The translations under genes were made by a program, and so were the position numbers. A stretch of DNA of 64,000 nucleotides from Acinetobacter junii CIP 64.5 (GTDB taxonomy: Bacteria; Pseudomonadota; Gammaproteobacteria; Pseudomonadales; Moraxellaceae): NCBI RefSeq assembly GCF_000368765.1, contig NZ_KB849653.1, positions 256,001 to 320,000 on the forward strand, written 5' to 3'. Positions 8,871 through 18,566 of this stretch are shown here, piece by piece. The notes under the pieces are model-generated. The model was not told the DNA's origin. It searched no databases and saw nothing but the letters and a program-made list of their open reading frames with translations. How positions within the stretch are numbered: the stretch's first letter is position 1; each line of letters opens with the position of its first letter.

Positions 8871-9950
8871 ATGTCTAAGCATATTTTAATTCTAGCGGGG
8901 GATGGAATTGGTCCTGAAATCGTTGGTGCAGCTGAAAAAGTATTAACTAAGGTCAATGATAAATTTAACTTAGGTTTAACATGGGAACATGGATTGCTCG
9001 GTGGTTCTGCAATTGATGCACATGGTGAACCATATCCAGCTGTAACAAGTGAACAGGCTAAAAAAGCAGATGCTATTTTGTTAGGTGCTGTAGGCGGTCC
9101 TAAGTGGGATAGCATTGAGCGTTCGATTCGTCCTGAACGTGGTTTGTTAAAAATCCGTAGTGAACTCAATTTATTTGCTAACTTGCGTCCAGCGATTTTG
9201 TATCCACAATTGGCAGATGCATCTAGCTTGAAACCAGAAATCGTTGCAGGTTTAGATATTCTGATTGTACGTGAATTAACGGGTGGTATTTATTTTGGTC
9301 AGCCTCGTGGTATCCGTGAATTAGAAAACGGTGAGAAACAAGGTTATAACACCGATGTTTATTCAGAAAGCGAAATTAAGCGTATTGCTAAAGTTGCATT
9401 CGAATTAGCTGGATTACGTGGTGGTAAAGTTTGTTCAGTGGATAAAGCTAATGTGCTTGAAGTCACTGAATTGTGGAAGCAAACCGTCACTGATTTACAG
9501 CAAGCGCAGTATTCAAATATTCAACTGTCTCATATGTATGTTGATAATGCTGCAATGCAATTGGTACGTGCTCCTAAACAGTTTGATGTTATTGTGACTG
9601 GTAATTTATTCGGTGATATCTTGTCTGACGAAGCCGCTATGCTTACTGGTTCGATCGGGATGTTGCCATCAGCATCTTTAGATGAAAATGGTAAAGGGAT
9701 GTACGAACCATGTCATGGTTCAGCACCTGATATCGCAGGTCAAAATGTTGCGAATCCACTTGCAACAGTGCTCTCAGTTGCCATGATGTTGCGTTATACA
9801 TTCCGTGAAGAAGCTGCTGCGAAAGCAATTGAAGATGCTGTAGGTCAAGTTCTAGATCAAGGTCTGCGTACAGCAGATATTATGTCTGAAGGGATGACAA
9901 AAGTTGGAACAGATGCGATGGGTGAGGCTGTAGTTTCGGCGCTCAACTAA
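8871..9950 (+). CDS. leuB: 3-isopropylmalate dehydrogenase
   Basis: LeuB oxidises and decarboxylates 3-isopropylmalate to 2-ketoisocaproate using NAD+. The 359-residue length is normal. Diagnostic stretches are [10 protein letters not shown] near residues 10-19, [13 protein letters not shown] near 137-149 with the substrate Arg and Tyr, the DKANVLE helix, and [15 protein letters not shown] with the metal-binding aspartates. The [14 protein letters not shown] loop binds NAD. It ends the leucine cluster and is followed by a bidirectional terminator. Confidence 0.97.
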   Translation: MSKHILILAGDGIGPEIVGAAEKVLTKVNDKFNLGLTWEHGLLGGSAIDAHGEPYPAVTSEQAKKADAILLGAVGGPKWDSIERSIRPERGLLKIRSELNLFANLRPAILYPQLADASSLKPEIVAGLDILIVRELTGGIYFGQPRGIRELENGEKQGYNTDVYSESEIKRIAKVAFELAGLRGGKVCSVDKANVLEVTELWKQTVTDLQQAQYSNIQLSHMYVDNAAMQLVRAPKQFDVIVTGNLFGDILSDEAAMLTGSIGMLPSASLDENGKGMYEPCHGSAPDIAGQNVANPLATVLSVAMMLRYTFREEAAAKAIEDAVGQVLDQGLRTADIMSEGMTKVGTDAMGEAVVSALN

Positions 9951-9970
9951 TTTGGTATCGAACTAAATAA

Positions 9971-9998
9971 AAAAACGTAGCTTGGGCTACGTTTTTTT
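9971..9998. terminator. bidirectional terminator between leuB and the convergent lipoprotein
   Basis: The stem ACGTAGC (9975-9981) pairs with GCTACGT (9986-9992) around TTGG, with an A-run on the left and a T-run on the right. It can therefore serve both converging genes. Confidence 0.9.
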
Positions 9999-10012
9999 AT
10001 TGCAAATTTTTG

Positions 10013-10420
10013 CTAGCACGCTTTACCTTCATAACGTATTGAACGAGAAATTTGTTGTTGATCTAATTCAAAAATAATATGACAGTAAAAATTAACATCA
10101 TAAGATTGCTGACTTGTTGTTATTGATCCTAATCGAGTACCAGTCATAGTTGGTCCTATTCCACCTATGCTTTGTGTTATAGGTACAGGAATGTTGATTG
10201 GACGTAGCACCGTAAATATTAAATATTCATCGGTTTTTTTAGGTGCTTTCAATGTTTGAAAACCTAACTCTCTAAGATTCAAGTTTTGTTGAATGTTGCT
10301 TGCTGGTTGACCGATATAGGGTTGTAAATAATCTTGAAGCTGTACCGATCTCCAATTTGGTGTGGTACATGCTTGTAATAAAATAAATACTGCTAATATC
10401 CATAGCTTGTAATACTGCAT
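10013..10420 (-). CDS. putative lipoprotein
   Basis: This 135-residue product has a lipoprotein signal peptide, MQYYKLWILAVFILLQACTTP, with lipobox LQAC around residues 15-18. The mature domain includes a Gly-rich stretch near the middle (SIGGIGPTMTGTRLGSI) and two late Cys that could form a disulfide. I recognise no named family. It is the only minus-strand gene in this stretch and converges with leuB across a shared terminator. Confidence 0.65.
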   Translation of the reverse strand: MQYYKLWILAVFILLQACTTPNWRSVQLQDYLQPYIGQPASNIQQNLNLRELGFQTLKAPKKTDEYLIFTVLRPINIPVPITQSIGGIGPTMTGTRLGSITTSQQSYDVNFYCHIIFELDQQQISRSIRYEGKAC

Positions 10421-10576
10421 AAGTCATCCTTTATTGAGCAAGTATTTAAATGAATGATCATCTATCTATTTAAAACCATTAAACAAAAATATACAAACTC
10501 GTCTATCGATCGGCAATGTTCAATTCTTGCGAAATATGCTTAGATATTTGGATAATAAATTGTTTGGAAAGAATTC

Positions 10577-10948
10577 ATGTATAAGATCATCTTAGGTTTA
10601 ATTTTGGGGGTGGCATCAACATTCGCGATGGCAAATAATTGTGATAAAGCTCGGAATACCTATGATGATATTTATTGTACCAATAAGATTTATGCGAGTG
10701 CTGATGCAGATTTGAATAAGAACTACCAGCAATTACGTCAGAAATTAGATGAAACACAACAAAAAATTTTGAAAAAGTCACAACTTGCTTGGATTCGCTA
10801 TAGAGATGCTGAATGTACTGATGATCAGCAAGTTTCTGTAGATGTACAATGTCGCTTATCAACGACACAAGAGCGCAATCATTGGCTATTAGAGCGTTTA
10901 CGTGAATGTCAGACAGTAGGCTGTAAAACTACACGTTTGAGTGAATAG
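10577..10948 (+). CDS. secreted LprI-family (DUF1311) protein
   Basis: This 123-residue protein has a cleavable signal peptide ending near AMA-NN (residues 18-20). The mature part carries the DUF1311/LprI pattern: C-x10-C spacing (CDKARNTYDDIYC), LNKNYQQLRQKL and the helix KKSQLAWIRYRDAEC. In Mycobacterium LprI inhibits lysozyme; in Gram-negatives the family is periplasmic and mostly uncharacterised. Six or more Cys in the mature region suggest disulfides. It is closed by a terminator shared with infA. Confidence 0.78.
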   Translation: MYKIILGLILGVASTFAMANNCDKARNTYDDIYCTNKIYASADADLNKNYQQLRQKLDETQQKILKKSQLAWIRYRDAECTDDQQVSVDVQCRLSTTQERNHWLLERLRECQTVGCKTTRLSE

Positions 10949-10965
10949 CGCAATTTATAGATATA

Positions 10966-10996
10966 AAAAAAAGCCACAAATCATGTGGCTTTTTTG
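10966..10996. terminator. bidirectional terminator between the LprI-like gene and infA
   Basis: AAGCCACA (10971-10978) pairs with TGTGGCTT (10984-10991), flanked by an A-run and a T-run, which suits both converging genes. Confidence 0.9.
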
Positions 10997-11008
10997 CATT
11001 CACTAATC

Positions 11009-11230
11009 TTAGCGTGCACGGTACGTGATACGACCCTTAGTTAAGTCATAAGGTGTCATTTCAACTTTAACACTGTCACCTGTTAAAATACGGATATAGT
11101 GTTTACGCATTTTACCAGAAATGTGAGCAATAACTTCGTGACCGTTTTCTAAACGTACACGGAACATCGTATTAGGAAGCGTTTCGGTGACAACGCCTTC
11201 GAACTCAATGAGTTCCTCTTTATTGGCCAT
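11009..11230 (-). CDS. infA: translation initiation factor IF-1
   Basis: IF-1 binds the ribosomal A site with IF-2 and IF-3 during initiation. The 73-residue OB-fold protein shows the conserved run [20 protein letters not shown], then [17 protein letters not shown] and the terminal GRITYRAR. Length and sequence are typical. It is a single gene transcribed toward the LprI-like gene. Confidence 0.98.
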   Translation of the reverse strand: MANKEELIEFEGVVTETLPNTMFRVRLENGHEVIAHISGKMRKHYIRILTGDSVKVEMTPYDLTKGRITYRAR

Positions 11231-11460
11231 GGCCTACCTGATGATCAAATTGGAAAGGCGCAAATTATAGTCAATTTATTTAAAATTTACAAGACGCTGG
11301 CTTAGCAAAGGCTGCAACGTTTATTTTGAGAAAACTGTCTAACAATCTGTATTTTTTTTTAACAAAAGAAGCATAATAGTGTTGTCAGTTTGGTCAATCA
11401 ACGTTAATCTAAAATCATCGCTTATTGTCATAATAAAGTATCTACAGGGAAGGGCACTGC

Positions 11461-12468
11461 GTGGGTCAGTTAACAGATGCATCGGTTGTATTGCGCTTTG
11501 GTTATCAGGCAATTCGTAAAGCAGGATTACCTACTGAAGAGATTTTAACAAAAGCAGGTGTTGCTCTAAATCAAGTTGATACCAATGCCAGAACCCCTTT
11601 AAGTGCTCAAAATGCATTTTGGATCGCAGCACAGGAAGTGAGTAATGATCCAGATATTGGTCTGCATTTAGGTGAGCATCTTCCATTATATCGTGGTCAA
11701 GTCATTGAACACTTATTTATAAGTAGTGAAACGTTTGGTGAGGGGCTTAAACGTGCCTTAGCCTATCAACGTCTGATAAGTGATGCGTTTGATGCGAAGT
11801 TAGTCATAGAAGATGGTCGTTGCTATTTAAGCAATGGTGAACAATATTGGCCTGATAATTTAGTCAATCGTCATTTTTCTGAATGTGCGATGTCAGGTAT
11901 TTTGCGCTTCTTCAAGTTCATTACCGAAGGACAATTTCAGCCGATCTTCATTGATTTCAATTTCAATGAAGGCGCTGATGATGATGAGTATTTCAGAGTG
12001 TATGGCTGCCCTGTCAGTTTAGGTCAGAAAGAAACACGTCTTTATTTTGATATGGCTGTGCTTGATTATCCACTATGGCAAGCTGAACCAGAATTATTAC
12101 AACTACATGAGCAACTTGCGATTGAGAAGTTGCAAGAATTAGCTCGCTACGATCTGGTGGGTGAAGTACGTCGTGCAATTGGCTCAACATTGGAAAGTGG
12201 TGAGACAACTTTAGAAACCGTTGCAGCCCAGCTCAACATTACACCGCGTCGTTTAAGAACTCAGCTTAGCGAGGCGAATACCAGTTTTCAGCAAATCCTC
12301 TCAGATTATCGTTGTCGTTTGGCGAAAAAACTTTTGGCAAATACCAATGAAAGTGTTGAAAGGATTGTTTATTTAACAGGCTTTTCAGAACCAAGTACAT
12401 TCTATCGTGCATTCAAACGCTGGACGAATGAAACCCCTGTTGAGTATCGTAAAAGAAAACAGCGTTAA
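11461..12468 (+). CDS. AraC-family transcriptional regulator
   Basis: This 335-residue regulator starts at GTG, with AGGGAAGGG upstream as a likely ribosome site. The N-terminal two thirds resemble the AraC-type arabinose-binding-like domain found in OruR/ArgR-like regulators (near residues 15-205). The C-terminal third (240-335) holds two helix-turn-helix motifs: LETVAAQLNITPRRLRTQL and the signature ending GFSEPSTFYRAFKRWTNETP. The ligand and targets are unknown, and neighbouring genes are housekeeping, so context does not reveal a regulon. Confidence 0.88.
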   Translation: MGQLTDASVVLRFGYQAIRKAGLPTEEILTKAGVALNQVDTNARTPLSAQNAFWIAAQEVSNDPDIGLHLGEHLPLYRGQVIEHLFISSETFGEGLKRALAYQRLISDAFDAKLVIEDGRCYLSNGEQYWPDNLVNRHFSECAMSGILRFFKFITEGQFQPIFIDFNFNEGADDDEYFRVYGCPVSLGQKETRLYFDMAVLDYPLWQAEPELLQLHEQLAIEKLQELARYDLVGEVRRAIGSTLESGETTLETVAAQLNITPRRLRTQLSEANTSFQQILSDYRCRLAKKLLANTNESVERIVYLTGFSEPSTFYRAFKRWTNETPVEYRKRKQR

Positions 12469-12481
12469 TCTTTTGAATCAG

Positions 12482-12510
12482 AAAAAGCCCTCAAGAAGAG
12501 GGCTTTTTTT
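12482..12510. terminator. bidirectional terminator between the AraC gene and truA
   Basis: AGCCCTC (12486-12492) pairs with GAGGGCT (12498-12504), with flanking A- and T-runs that serve both converging transcripts. Confidence 0.9.
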
Positions 12511-13306
12511 ATTCGGGTAGATTTAACCAGTGAGGTCCGAGTGGCAGCTGAGGTAAATCAAACTGATCTGGGTAATAAGATTGGATAAAATAAAGACCAT
12601 CTGCGGGAGCGGTAATCCCTGCTGCGCGACGATCTTCGGCAGCAAACATCGTGTCTATATGGTCAATCTCATACATTCCTTGCCCGATCTCAAGTAAGCA
12701 CCCCATGATATTTCGAACCATGTGGTGTAAGAAACCATCGGCTTGAATATCTAAAACTAAATAGCGACCATGTTCAAATAAACGACAATGCTTTACATGT
12801 CGTACAGGTTGATTGGATTGGCATGCGGCAGCTCTGAATGACTCAAAATTGTGAGTGCCTTCAAATTTCGCAGCAGCTTTAATCATTTTTTGCACATCTA
12901 ATTCTTGGTATAGATGCGTGACTTGCTTGTGGAGTAAAGCAGGACGAGTGGGGGCGTTATATACTACATAACGATAACGACGAGCCATTGCTTTAAAACG
13001 TGCATGAAAATTTTCATCCATGCATTTGATCCACTGAATAGAAATGTCTTTTGGGAGTTGGCTATTTGCTCCCATAAGCCATCCACGTTCGGGACGAATG
13101 GCCGTGGTATCGAAATGTGCGACCATATTGGTTGCATGAACGCCAGCATCAGTCCGCCCAGCAGCATGAAGAGTGACAGGGTGGTCGGCGATTTTACTGA
13201 GTACCTTTTCGATGGTTTCTTGCACACTTACAACGCCTGCTTGTTGAGTTTGCCAACCACGGTATTGAGTACCACAAAATTCAATACCGATCGCGTAACG
13301 TTGCAT
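12509..13306 (-). CDS. truA: tRNA pseudouridine(38-40) synthase
   Basis: TruA isomerises uridines 38-40 in the anticodon arm of many tRNAs. The 265-residue length is normal. The catalytic Asp is D53 in the motif AAGRTDAGVHA (residues 48-58), and FLHHMVRNIMGCLLEIG near residue 190 is the family core. It is the last gene of the asd-side minus-strand run, 15 bp after the asparaginase gene. The placement near fimV and asd matches Pseudomonas. Confidence 0.97.
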   Translation of the reverse strand: MQRYAIGIEFCGTQYRGWQTQQAGVVSVQETIEKVLSKIADHPVTLHAAGRTDAGVHATNMVAHFDTTAIRPERGWLMGANSQLPKDISIQWIKCMDENFHARFKAMARRYRYVVYNAPTRPALLHKQVTHLYQELDVQKMIKAAAKFEGTHNFESFRAAACQSNQPVRHVKHCRLFEHGRYLVLDIQADGFLHHMVRNIMGCLLEIGQGMYEIDHIDTMFAAEDRRAAGITAPADGLYFIQSYYPDQFDLPQLPLGPHWLNLPE

Positions 13307-13321
13307 GCTTAAACCTCAATC

Positions 13322-14290
13322 TTAGTTTGTATTCCAATGTTCAAACCATTGAACATGAGTCGGGTATTTTAAATACATTTGCAATGCTTTTGCATATAAA
13401 TCCGCATGACTATGACAATCATTGATTAATACTTTGGCATTTTCTATCCAAGAACTCACAGCGTATCGTTGATCAAGTTTACCAAATACGACTTGTGAAC
13501 TAATAATGACGACACAACCTCGTTCATATAATGCTTCGAATAAATTCAATAATTCGGAATTGGTTGCAATATTTCCTGTTCCAAACCCTTGTAATATCAA
13601 GAAGTGTGGTGGGTTTTTAATTAAATTTTCGAGTTGAGCTGCAAGTTGTTCTTTCGCGATTGGCTGCAACATTAAATTCAGTACGGTTAATGATGAGGCA
13701 CGTTCTATATGTTCAGCTTGAACAATAAAATTTTCGATAGAAGTTTGGCATGATTGATGTGCATCAACGCCTGCAAAAGCATCTAATTCAGTCGTATGTA
13801 CTTTGAGAACAGTTTGCGCATGGAAAATATGTTGATGAAATGCTAAATATGTACCGACAGGAAGGCTGAGTACCTGCTCAAGTGCTAAATTTAGATTCCC
13901 GAGAGCATCAGTAAATTCTCGAGTGTCATTCCCTTCAATATTAAGTAAAGGATATTGACTACCCGTAATCATAATATGAGATGACTGTCCCAAGAAACGT
14001 GCAAGTGTCGCTGCCGCATAACTGAGCGTGTCAGTGCCATGAATGATGACAAAATGTTGATAGTTTTTGAGTTGAAGGTCTTGAATTTGCTGAATAAGCT
14101 TCAGCCAATCTACAGCCGTACAAGCACTACTGTCTTTTATACTAGGTGCTGCAAAACAATCAACGTCAAGATGGGGTGGAATGACTTTTTCAAGTAAGGG
14201 AATAAACTCATTTTCAGGCATTGGCATTAACGGATTACCGACACAGCCAAACGTACCACCCATGTAGATCAAAGCAATTTTTTTCATCAT
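13322..14290 (-). CDS. asparaginase family protein (L-asparaginase)
   Basis: This 322-residue enzyme should hydrolyse asparagine to aspartate and ammonia. Both catalytic Thr motifs are visible: YMGGTFG (residues 9-15) and HGTDTLSYAA near residue 86. There is no signal peptide, which favours a cytosolic enzyme, although the substrate preference is uncertain. The start codon directly abuts the T-tract of an upstream hairpin, leaving no Shine-Dalgarno sequence. It lies between the FimV C-terminal gene and truA. Confidence 0.87.
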   Translation of the reverse strand: MMKKIALIYMGGTFGCVGNPLMPMPENEFIPLLEKVIPPHLDVDCFAAPSIKDSSACTAVDWLKLIQQIQDLQLKNYQHFVIIHGTDTLSYAAATLARFLGQSSHIMITGSQYPLLNIEGNDTREFTDALGNLNLALEQVLSLPVGTYLAFHQHIFHAQTVLKVHTTELDAFAGVDAHQSCQTSIENFIVQAEHIERASSLTVLNLMLQPIAKEQLAAQLENLIKNPPHFLILQGFGTGNIATNSELLNLFEALYERGCVVIISSQVVFGKLDQRYAVSSWIENAKVLINDCHSHADLYAKALQMYLKYPTHVQWFEHWNTN

Positions 14291-14317
14291 AAAAAAAGCA
14301 GTCTGAGAGACTGCTTA
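14291..14317 (-). terminator. terminator-like hairpin directly in front of the asparaginase start codon
   Basis: On the minus strand a 9-bp stem (AAGCAGTCT pairing with AGACTGCTT, 14296-14316, three-base loop) is followed by seven T residues that run straight into the ATG at 14288-14290. It fits a terminator for the fimV genes or a leader hairpin controlling the asparaginase gene. Confidence 0.8.
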
Positions 14318-14334
14318 TATTAGACTGATCAAAT

Positions 14335-15642
14335 TTAGGAAGCTATTTTATTCAGTAACTTTTCTACGTATTGTTGTTGATCTTGATTAAAAAGTGATTG
14401 ATTGGTCTGCAATATAACTCGCGCAGATTCATAAGCACCTAATTCAATATATTGTTCTGCTAGATCAAGATTAAGTTGAGCTTCGTCCATAGTTTGCAAA
14501 TCTGGAAAAGATTGCATTAAAGGATCGTTAGTTGAAAGAGCAGGTGCTGTTTGAGAGACTGGTGTGATGAGTTCAGGTTGAGTTTCTTCAGCCGTTGTCG
14601 GTTCGTTAATCTCAAATGTAAATGCCGTTTTGTCAAAGACTGGCTGTTCTTCAAGCTTAACTTCAGGTTGATTGAAGTCTAAATCTAAATGAATTGGTGC
14701 TTCAGTTTTTGTTTCAGGTTCAGGTGTTTTTAGTTCAAGATCAGCAAAACTAAAATCTAGACCAGATTTGGTTTCTTCAACTTTGACTTCCTGTTCAGTG
14801 ACAGTAGGTGAGGTTGTAGGTTCGAGGTTGAAAGAAAATTCTAGAGGGGCTTGATCTTTCGATTCTGTTAATTCAGGTTCAGGCGAGGATTTGGTTTCAA
14901 TCTCTATAGCAGGTTCAGCAGTTTCTTTTTGTTCAAAAGAAAAACTAAAATCTAAAGGTTTAACTTCAGGAGTAGGTACAGCTTCTATTTTTGGCTCTTC
15001 AACTGGAGGCGGTGTAACTTCCGTTTGAAGTTGATCAAATGATTCAGCTGGGCTAGGTGAAGCAACCAATGCATCAAAATCTGCTGAATTATCTTGTACA
15101 GGAGTTTCAATAATAGTTGATGTTTGACCAAAATGGCCTTTGCTAGAATGAAATTCTAAAGCATCTGAAGGTTTATTGCTTTCGTATTCTTTTTTCTTGT
15201 CCAGTGCAGTTTGGATCAGTGAATTTAGTTCTAAATCTTGTAAATGTTTAATCAACTGATTAATTGCAAAATCATCTTTTTGAGCGATGTGAAGATCTAA
15301 CAATAAGATATATAAGTCATGCTGAGAATCATCTGTTTTAAGTGCCTGATTGATTTGAGCTTCAGCAGCTTGGAAGTTATTAGCAAGAATAAGTTGCTCA
15401 ATCTTTTCTTTCAGTTGTGTTGGTACAGGTGTACTGGCTTGAACTTTATTTGTCTGTTGTTGTGTTTCGACTTCAGCAATAGGTGTTGATTTGGTCGCAA
15501 CTTTTTTTGATGCTGCTTTCTTTTGAGGTTTGGCTGCACCTCCTTTTTTAGGAGTTGCTGTATTTTCATTGTCAGCACGTTTTTTTAAAACGATCGCAAC
15601 GACTAATACAATAACTAACAATACAATGATGATAGTTGACAT
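14335..15642 (-). CDS. FimV C-terminal half: membrane anchor, acidic linker and TPR-like end
   Basis: This 435-residue protein begins with a single transmembrane segment (STIIIVLLVIVLVVAIVLKKR) and a Lys-rich cytoplasmic stretch. A helical region lies near 75-150, then a long acidic Pro/Glu/Thr linker with repeats of the form LDFSF, and a C-terminal helical domain (LNLDLAEQYIELGAYESARVIL) that matches the FimV C-terminal repeat. FimV/HubP is a polar hub for type IV pili and twitching. I chose ATG 15642 because AAGGGG lies eight bases upstream; a GTG at 15651 is also possible. The N-terminal half is the preceding separate gene. Confidence 0.78.
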   Translation of the reverse strand: MSTIIIVLLVIVLVVAIVLKKRADNENTATPKKGGAAKPQKKAASKKVATKSTPIAEVETQQQTNKVQASTPVPTQLKEKIEQLILANNFQAAEAQINQALKTDDSQHDLYILLLDLHIAQKDDFAINQLIKHLQDLELNSLIQTALDKKKEYESNKPSDALEFHSSKGHFGQTSTIIETPVQDNSADFDALVASPSPAESFDQLQTEVTPPPVEEPKIEAVPTPEVKPLDFSFSFEQKETAEPAIEIETKSSPEPELTESKDQAPLEFSFNLEPTTSPTVTEQEVKVEETKSGLDFSFADLELKTPEPETKTEAPIHLDLDFNQPEVKLEEQPVFDKTAFTFEINEPTTAEETQPELITPVSQTAPALSTNDPLMQSFPDLQTMDEAQLNLDLAEQYIELGAYESARVILQTNQSLFNQDQQQYVEKLLNKIAS

Positions 15643-15705
15643 GATCTTCACCCCTTAAAGATTAGAGCAGCTTTTAGTGTAAATTTATGAGAATCTTCTC
15701 GTAAC

Positions 15706-17124
15706 CTAGCGTGTTGGCTTTTTAGTTTCCTGTTGAGCTTTTAGTTGCTCTTGTAATTCAGCCAGTCGAGCATTTAATAGCTGGATACGCTGTTCCTTTT
15801 GACGCAATGCCAACTCTAACTGAGTCACGTTTCGTTGTAATGTAACGGTTTTTTCCCTTGCTGTCATAACTTTTAATGATAAATCAGCACTGGTTTTTTG
15901 TTGTAATGTGTCCTTCTTCGCACTTCCTGTGCTGGAATCTTGATTACTCTCGGCAACTAGAGACATTTCAGCTTGTTGTAAACGGTATTTGGTACGTCCA
16001 TTAGGTACAGTTGTGGTTTGTGCTGCAAGCTGATTAGCATTTTGTGCTGGACGACTTGGAATATTGCTTAGATTAAAGTTTAAACGTGAACCTTGGCGTA
16101 TTCTATTTTGATTACCCCCAATAAATGCATGTTCGTTTTGTTTTTTAATTTGAGACATGACTTGTGTTACTGGCTGTTGAGTCTGACTTGCGATTTGCTG
16201 TGCAATACTCCACAGAGACTCATTGCGTTGAACTACGTGTTGTTGGTTTTTTTCAGAATTTAGTTTTTTCTGCTCAGGTGCTTTGACTTTTGCCTGCTGA
16301 GTTTTGTTAGGTTGTTGAGTTGGTGTTGTTTCCACCTTTTTCATGTACTGACGAGCAATCGTTTTTTCACTATTGAGATCCGTCTGTGGTGTTTGCGAAG
16401 ACTCAACGACTTTCGAAGGTGCAGGAGTTTGAGCAACTTGTTCAGCATTGACGTTATTATTTGCTGAGGCTGTTTGTTGTAACGTATTTGGCTGCGCACT
16501 TGGTTGTGGTGCAATTGAAATAGCTTCAGCATTTACTGAAGAATCATCATTATTTAAAACAGGAGGAAGTTTATATGGTGCATTCAGCAAAGTTTCTTGT
16601 TTTAAACTTTGCTCTTTTGACTCAGATGTATTGGCATTAAATCGAGTACTCACTGGTAAGTTTAATGCGATATCTTTTTCACTCACAATAAACTTAGGTG
16701 TAAGCGGTTTTTCGGCAATTGATTTAGCTAAAACAGGATCAACAGATCTACGAATAGGCTGTCGGATATGTTTTAAATGTGATGCGCTACCTTCCTGAAT
16801 TTTTAAAATAATATTTAATTCAGCTTCAGTCATTGGGCGTGTGGAAGTAATAACAATCGTTCCTTCGCCTTGGCTATTGCGTCTTGTAAAAAAATTTAAA
16901 CCAGATGGTGGTTGGTGTGCTGCGCCAATCATCATTAAATCTTCAGGCGTAGCTAAACTCACTTCTAGTTTTGAGTTCGTGTCTGCTTGATGAAAACTCA
17001 TCTCAGCGTAAAGTAATTCCCCAGGCGCAGATTGAACTTGCAACGGATCGAGTGTAATTGCGTAAAGATGTTGCGAAGAAAATATGGCTAAAATGGCAAT
17101 TTTTAATTTGTTATAAACAGTCAT
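15706..17124 (-). CDS. FimV N-terminal half: periplasmic LysM-containing protein
   Basis: This 472-residue protein has a signal peptide (MTVYNKLKIAILAIFSSQHLYA), the FimV N-terminal beta-rich domain (residues about 23-120, starting ITLDPLQVQSAPGELLYAEM), a Gln/Pro/Thr-rich linker, a LysM-like domain (QRNESLWSIAQQIASQTQ ... GGNQNRIRQGSRLN, about 295-350) and a C-terminal coiled coil (about 410-465) ending in a stop. In the usual single-chain FimV the coiled coil runs into a membrane segment. Here that segment opens the next gene, 63 bp downstream. Confidence 0.8.
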   Translation of the reverse strand: MTVYNKLKIAILAIFSSQHLYAITLDPLQVQSAPGELLYAEMSFHQADTNSKLEVSLATPEDLMMIGAAHQPPSGLNFFTRRNSQGEGTIVITSTRPMTEAELNIILKIQEGSASHLKHIRQPIRRSVDPVLAKSIAEKPLTPKFIVSEKDIALNLPVSTRFNANTSESKEQSLKQETLLNAPYKLPPVLNNDDSSVNAEAISIAPQPSAQPNTLQQTASANNNVNAEQVAQTPAPSKVVESSQTPQTDLNSEKTIARQYMKKVETTPTQQPNKTQQAKVKAPEQKKLNSEKNQQHVVQRNESLWSIAQQIASQTQQPVTQVMSQIKKQNEHAFIGGNQNRIRQGSRLNFNLSNIPSRPAQNANQLAAQTTTVPNGRTKYRLQQAEMSLVAESNQDSSTGSAKKDTLQQKTSADLSLKVMTAREKTVTLQRNVTQLELALRQKEQRIQLLNARLAELQEQLKAQQETKKPTR

Positions 17125-17215
17125 CTCGATCCATGAAAAAGTGATGTTATAGTCGTGTAAAAGTATACATTAACGTGATGTAAATGAATTGTAAATTCTT
17201 CAAAAGTGAAAACAT

Positions 17216-17246
17216 AAAAAAGCCGATCAAGTGTGATCGGCTTTTG
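17216..17246 (-). terminator. terminator after asd
   Basis: AAAGCCGATCA pairs with TGATCGGCTTT across a short loop, with a T-tract on the minus strand. It separates asd from the fimV genes. Confidence 0.85.
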
Positions 17247-17264
17247 ATTTTTAGGTGTTTTTGC

Positions 17265-18383
17265 TTAAGCGTTCTTGTATTCAACTAAAATACGAAGCAT
17301 ACGGCGTAAAGGTTCAGCAGCACCCCAAAGTAGCTGATCGCCTACTGTAAATGCACCTAAATATTCTTTACCCATATTTAGCTTGCGTAAACGACCTACA
17401 GGAACAGTTAAAGTACCTGTTACTGCAACAGGCGTCAGGTCAGTCATTGAAGCTTCACGAGTATTTGGAACGACTTTAGCCCATTGGCTAGAGTTGCGAA
17501 TCATGTCTTCAATTTCATCAAGCGCAACATCTTTTTTCAACTTTAAAGTGATTGCTTGTGAGTGACAACGCATTGCACCGATACGAACACAGTGACCATC
17601 AATTGGAACGATTTGTTGATTACCCAAGATTTTATTGGTTTCAACTTGGCCTTTCCATTCTTCTTTTGATTGACCACTTTCGAGTTGTTTGTCGATGTAT
17701 GGAATCAATGAACCAGCGAGTGGCACGCCAAAGTTTGCTTTAGGGAAACCTTCACCACGTTGTAAGTCAGCAATTTGACGATCAATATCAAGAATCGCAG
17801 ATTTTGGATCATCTAGTAATTCTTTAGTATTGTTGTACAAATAGCCCATACCCGTGATGAGTTCACGCATGTTTTGCGCACCAGCACCAGAAGCTGCTTG
17901 ATAAGTCATCGAAGTTGCCCATTCCACTAAATTATTTTGGAACAGAGAGCCTAAACCCATCAACATAAGTGAAACTGTACAGTTGCCACCAACGAAAGTT
18001 TTTGTTCCGTTGACTAAACCATCTTTAATCACATTTAAGTTTACTGGATCAAGTACGATGATTGCATCATCCGCCATACGAAGGGTAGACGCAGCATCAA
18101 TCCAATAACCATCCCAACCTTCTGCTTTAAGTTTTGGGAATACATCAGAGGTATAGTCACCACCTTGGCAGGTTAAAATGACATCCATTTGTTTCAGACT
18201 CTTAATGTCTGAAGCATCCATAAGTGCTGGGGCAGTCTTACCACCAAATGAAGGCGCTTCGCCACCTGCATTACTGGTAGAAAAATAGAATGGCTCAATA
18301 TGAGCAAAATCATTCTCTTCAACCATACGTTGCATAAGGACAGAACCCACCATCCCACGCCAACCGACCAGACCTACTTTCAT
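17265..18383 (-). CDS. asd: aspartate-semialdehyde dehydrogenase
   Basis: Asd reduces aspartyl phosphate to aspartate semialdehyde with NADPH, feeding lysine/diaminopimelate, threonine and methionine synthesis. The 372-residue length fits the Gram-negative type. The N-terminal nucleotide site is [18 protein letters not shown], and the catalytic Cys is in [14 protein letters not shown] near residue 134. [11 protein letters not shown] and the later [14 protein letters not shown] are also conserved. It is transcribed alone, with its own terminator. Confidence 0.97.
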   Translation of the reverse strand: MKVGLVGWRGMVGSVLMQRMVEENDFAHIEPFYFSTSNAGGEAPSFGGKTAPALMDASDIKSLKQMDVILTCQGGDYTSDVFPKLKAEGWDGYWIDAASTLRMADDAIIVLDPVNLNVIKDGLVNGTKTFVGGNCTVSLMLMGLGSLFQNNLVEWATSMTYQAASGAGAQNMRELITGMGYLYNNTKELLDDPKSAILDIDRQIADLQRGEGFPKANFGVPLAGSLIPYIDKQLESGQSKEEWKGQVETNKILGNQQIVPIDGHCVRIGAMRCHSQAITLKLKKDVALDEIEDMIRNSSQWAKVVPNTREASMTDLTPVAVTGTLTVPVGRLRKLNMGKEYLGAFTVGDQLLWGAAEPLRRMLRILVEYKNA

Positions 18384-18566
18384 GTCATTGTGCCTCGGTA
18401 TTTCAAAAAACTTTTAAGGGGTTTGAGTGTATCAAAAGCGACCACAACTGCAAGCTTTACGTAAATAAAACGATAATTTAATTGAGTGAAATAATTTGTT
18501 TGTATTAGATGGAAAATTGATAAAGCCATAACTTTATTGAGAATCTAAGACATCCCCTCGAGAAAA

